Shown here one piece after another: positions 61,941 through 64,000 of a stretch of DNA of 64,000 bases (its first letter is position 1; each line of letters begins with the position of its first letter). The notes below the pieces were generated by a model. It saw only the letters and a list, made by a program, of their open reading frames with translations. It searched no databases and was not told the DNA's origin. Source of the DNA: Herbiconiux sp. GTDB taxonomy: Bacteria; Actinomycetota; Actinomycetes; Actinomycetales; Microbacteriaceae. The stretch covers positions 310,001 to 374,000 of the forward strand of contig NZ_SCVE01000012.1 in NCBI RefSeq assembly GCF_004297105.1. Direction: 5' to 3'. The translations under genes and the position numbers were made by a program.

Positions 61941-63322
61941 GCGTGCACGACCTCGGGGTGCCAGGCGCCGTCGACCGACGCGGTCGGCATCTGCGACAGG
62001 ATGTAGTCGCGGGCGTTCGCCGCATCCGCGCGCAGTTTCCTCTGGTCGACGTCGACGAGCTTGCCGTCGCGCTTGCGCACGACTCCGTCGACGACGACCG
62101 TGTGCACGAGGCCCGGGTGGGCGTTGTAGACGATGCTGCCGAAGGGGTTGTTGAGCGGGGACATCGCGAGCGTCGTGCCGTCGACCACGATCACGTCGGC
62201 CGCCTTGCCCACCTCGAGCGAACCGGTGATGCCGCCGAGGCCGGCAGCGGTCGCGCCGTCGAGGGTGGCGAACTGGATGACGTCCTGGCACTCGAGGCTG
62301 ATGCGCTCGATCACGGCACCCGCGTCGACGAGCTCTTTGTTGTCGGCGGCCCGCTGCAGCCCGATGGCCGTGCGCATGGTGCCGAACATGTCGCCGCCGT
62401 TCGAGCTGCAGACGTCAATCGAGAACGACGGGCGCACACCGGCGGCCAGCAGCCGCCCGGTGGCCGGGTAGCCGTGGCCCATCTGCGCCTCCACGTCCGG
62501 CGCCACCGACGCGGAGCCACCCGTGGCGGCGATGATGCGCAGTTCTTCGTCGCTCAGCGTCGTGCAGTGCACATACGTCGTGGTGTCGGAGAGCAGACCG
62601 TCCTCCTGCAGCATGATGATCGGGCGCATCTTGCCCCAGTGGCCGTCGCCGACGTGCACCGTCACGCGCAGGTCGAGGTCTTTGGCCAGCCGGTAGTCCT
62701 CGCGGTTGACCTCGCGGGTGGTGAACTGCGGGCCGCGCAGGGCGAGCGCCATGGTGACGAGGCCGTCGTTGGTGGAGAACTTGCCCTCGCGCAGACGTGT
62801 GGCGTCCTCGCGCGGGTGCACCACGGGCGAGGGCATCTCGCCGCCCCACTGCGCCGCACCGCCGCCATGGGCGAAGACCGCGCGCATCCCCGTGTCCTCC
62901 AGCGCCTCGATCGCCGCATCCGTGTGCTGCTCGGTGCGCAGGTTGTGCGACCAGTCGACGAGGGTGGTGATGCCGGAGTCGAGTGCTTCGAGGCCGCCGA
63001 GGTAGTTGCTGACGTAGGTGTCCTCGGGCCGGAAGTGGCGGCTGAGACCCACGTGGAGCCCGGCCATGTACTCGTCGAGCGACCAGTCCGACGCGACGTT
63101 GCGCACGATGGCCTGCCAGGTGTGGCGGTGGGTGTCGACGAAGCCCGGCATCACGATGCTGCCGGTGGCGTCGATGATCTCGGCGCCGGGGGCGTCGAGC
63201 TCGCGTCCGATCGCGGCGACCTTGCCGTCACGGATCAGGACATCGTTCACCACGGCCGGGTCGCCGGCCCGGCCGGTGAGCACGGTGCCTCCGGTGATGA
63301 GGATGTCTTTCTTGTCGGTCAT
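61937..63322 (-). CDS. Amidohydrolase (cytosine/S-adenosylhomocysteine deaminase-like)
   Basis: 461 residues of the ATZ/TRZ branch. FVDTHRHTWQ gives HxH, VTVHVGDGH and YVHCTT the next His residues, SIDVCSSNGG the late Asp. Deaminates or dechlorinates nitrogen heterocycles in relatives. Directly precedes the importer genes and follows a second copy, so it probably acts on the imported compound. Confidence 0.9.
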   Translation of the reverse strand: MTDKKDILITGGTVLTGRAGDPAVVNDVLIRDGKVAAIGRELDAPGAEIIDATGSIVMPGFVDTHRHTWQAIVRNVASDWSLDEYMAGLHVGLSRHFRPEDTYVSNYLGGLEALDSGITTLVDWSHNLRTEQHTDAAIEALEDTGMRAVFAHGGGAAQWGGEMPSPVVHPREDATRLREGKFSTNDGLVTMALALRGPQFTTREVNREDYRLAKDLDLRVTVHVGDGHWGKMRPIIMLQEDGLLSDTTTYVHCTTLSDEELRIIAATGGSASVAPDVEAQMGHGYPATGRLLAAGVRPSFSIDVCSSNGGDMFGTMRTAIGLQRAADNKELVDAGAVIERISLECQDVIQFATLDGATAAGLGGITGSLEVGKAADVIVVDGTTLAMSPLNNPFGSIVYNAHPGLVHTVVVDGVVRKRDGKLVDVDQRKLRADAANARDYILSQMPTASVDGAWHPEVVHA

Positions 63323-63384
63323 GTGGGTCGGCTCCTTCAGGGGGTGGGGCGGAATCGGGTGGGATGGAGGGGAGGGAGGCGCCG

Positions 63385-64000
63385 TCAGGCGCGTTCCCGG
63401 TAGAGGGGGATGTCGATGGGCGGCTGGGGGATGAAGCCGCCGTGGCGGTCCATCTGCTCGTAGAGGTAGTCGTGGGACTCGCGGGTGCGGCGCAGCGCCG
63501 CCTCCAGGTCGACGTGCACCAGCCGGCCGCCGCGCTTGACCACGCGCCCGTCGAGCACGACCGTGTCGACGTTGCCCGAGTTGGTCTGCGCGATGGTGGC
63601 ACCGGAGGGGTCGCGCCGGTTCCAGCCGGCCTGGCTGATGCCGCTCATGTCGAGCAGCACGATGTCGGCCTGCTTGCCGGGGGTGAGGGTTCCCACACGG
63701 TCGCCGATCCCGGCGGCCACTGCGCCGTTCGCGGTGATCCAGCGCAGGGCGTCCTTCGTGGTCCACTTCATCTGCTGCGGGGCGACGAGGCGCTCGTAGC
63801 CGGCGCTGTCGTCGCGCCAGCGCGTGGCCTGCAGCACGAGCCGGGCGTGCGAGAGCATGTCGCCGGAGTCGCCGCTCACGCAGTCGATGCCGAGGCTCGG
63901 CCCCGGGGTGAACTCGGTGGCCTCGCGGATGACGGGGAATCCCATCCCCATCTGCATCTCGGTCTCGGCGCACACCGACACCGTGGTGCCCGTGCCGCGC
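63385..64000 (-). CDS. Second amidohydrolase, 5' part beyond the window
   Basis: C-terminal part (205 codons) of an amidohydrolase paralogous to the 61937 gene: SVCAETEMQMGMGFP here aligns with SVAPDVEAQMGHGYP there, and SLGIDCVSGDSGDM carries the late Asp. The N-terminal HxH region lies to the right of the window. Tandem duplication suggests two steps or two substrates in the same pathway. Confidence 0.88.
   Translation of the reverse strand, partial: RGTGTTVSVCAETEMQMGMGFPVIREATEFTPGPSLGIDCVSGDSGDMLSHARLVLQATRWRDDSAGYERLVAPQQMKWTTKDALRWITANGAVAAGIGDRVGTLTPGKQADIVLLDMSGISQAGWNRRDPSGATIAQTNSGNVDTVVLDGRVVKRGGRLVHVDLEAALRRTRESHDYLYEQMDRHGGFIPQPPIDIPLYRERA

Noticed and set aside
59683..62025. 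A 780-residue binding protein with an extended N terminus
   Set aside because: The extension is the permease gene in another frame; ATG 60867 starts a clear lipoprotein signal.

Overview
The window is high-GC DNA with dense, often overlapping genes, GTG/TTG starts and strong purine-rich ribosome binding sites. Together with the gene families present this points to an actinobacterium, most likely Micrococcales/Microbacteriaceae; the genus cannot be read from the sequence. No gene-free stretch exceeds about 210 bases, and I see no tRNA, rRNA, CRISPR array, insertion sequence, integrase or origin.

Bases 1-24,500 hold a large nitrogen-compound catabolic region built from five transcription units. 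(1) A minus-strand operon runs RidA - amidohydrolase - class V aminotransferase - sarcosine-oxidase-like flavoenzyme - gamma-glutamyltransferase - copper amine oxidase (cut by the left edge), nearly every joint being a 4-base stop/start overlap; a second RidA plus an MFS carrier diverge from it. (2) A PotABCD-type importer operon ends in a metal-site-less phosphotriesterase relative and an aldehyde dehydrogenase. (3) An amidase and a divergent cyclase-family hydrolase. (4) A Rieske oxygenase - glutamine-synthetase-like ligase - GMC oxidoreductase - phosphotriesterase-like - isochorismatase-like operon. (5) A single phosphotriesterase-like gene. All five promoter regions carry two copies of a TTGGATCCAA-type palindrome exactly 21 bases apart, bracketing an AT-rich -10-like stretch. 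I read this as one regulon under a VanR-like GntR/FCD repressor. The enzyme set resembles a gamma-glutamylation route for an amine (ligase, flavin oxidase, aldehyde dehydrogenase, gamma-glutamyl hydrolase) extended by an oxygenase and lactone/amide hydrolases; the substrate is unknown.

Bases 24,500-33,200 hold a urea/guanidine module: two DUF1989-type subunits with a metallo-beta-lactamase-fold hydrolase, a TetR regulator, a biotin-dependent urea/guanidine carboxylase and allophanate hydrolase. Two matching palindromes, one in front of each divergent gene pair, look like the TetR operator.

Bases 33,200-43,900 carry a TauE/SafE carrier, a nucleoside-deaminase-like protein, a PLP decarboxylase, a Kef-type antiporter, the 2-methylcitrate operon (GntR, prpD, prpB, prpC), a HerA-like ATPase and a histidine phosphatase. 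Bases 43,900-53,500 are mostly small or housekeeping genes (zinc metallopeptidase, cysteine-free HesB-like protein, TPR protein, two nuclease-like proteins, NhaA, a MIP channel with an unusual filter, DedA) plus several long intergenic inverted repeats.

Bases 53,500-64,000 hold a second catabolic locus: an M24 hydrolase and a beta-hydroxyacid dehydrogenase converge on a seven-gene minus operon made of two tandem amidohydrolases (the first cut by the right edge), a sugar/nucleoside-type ABC importer in which both ATPase domains are fused to a permease, a SnoaL-like protein and an XRE-cupin regulator.
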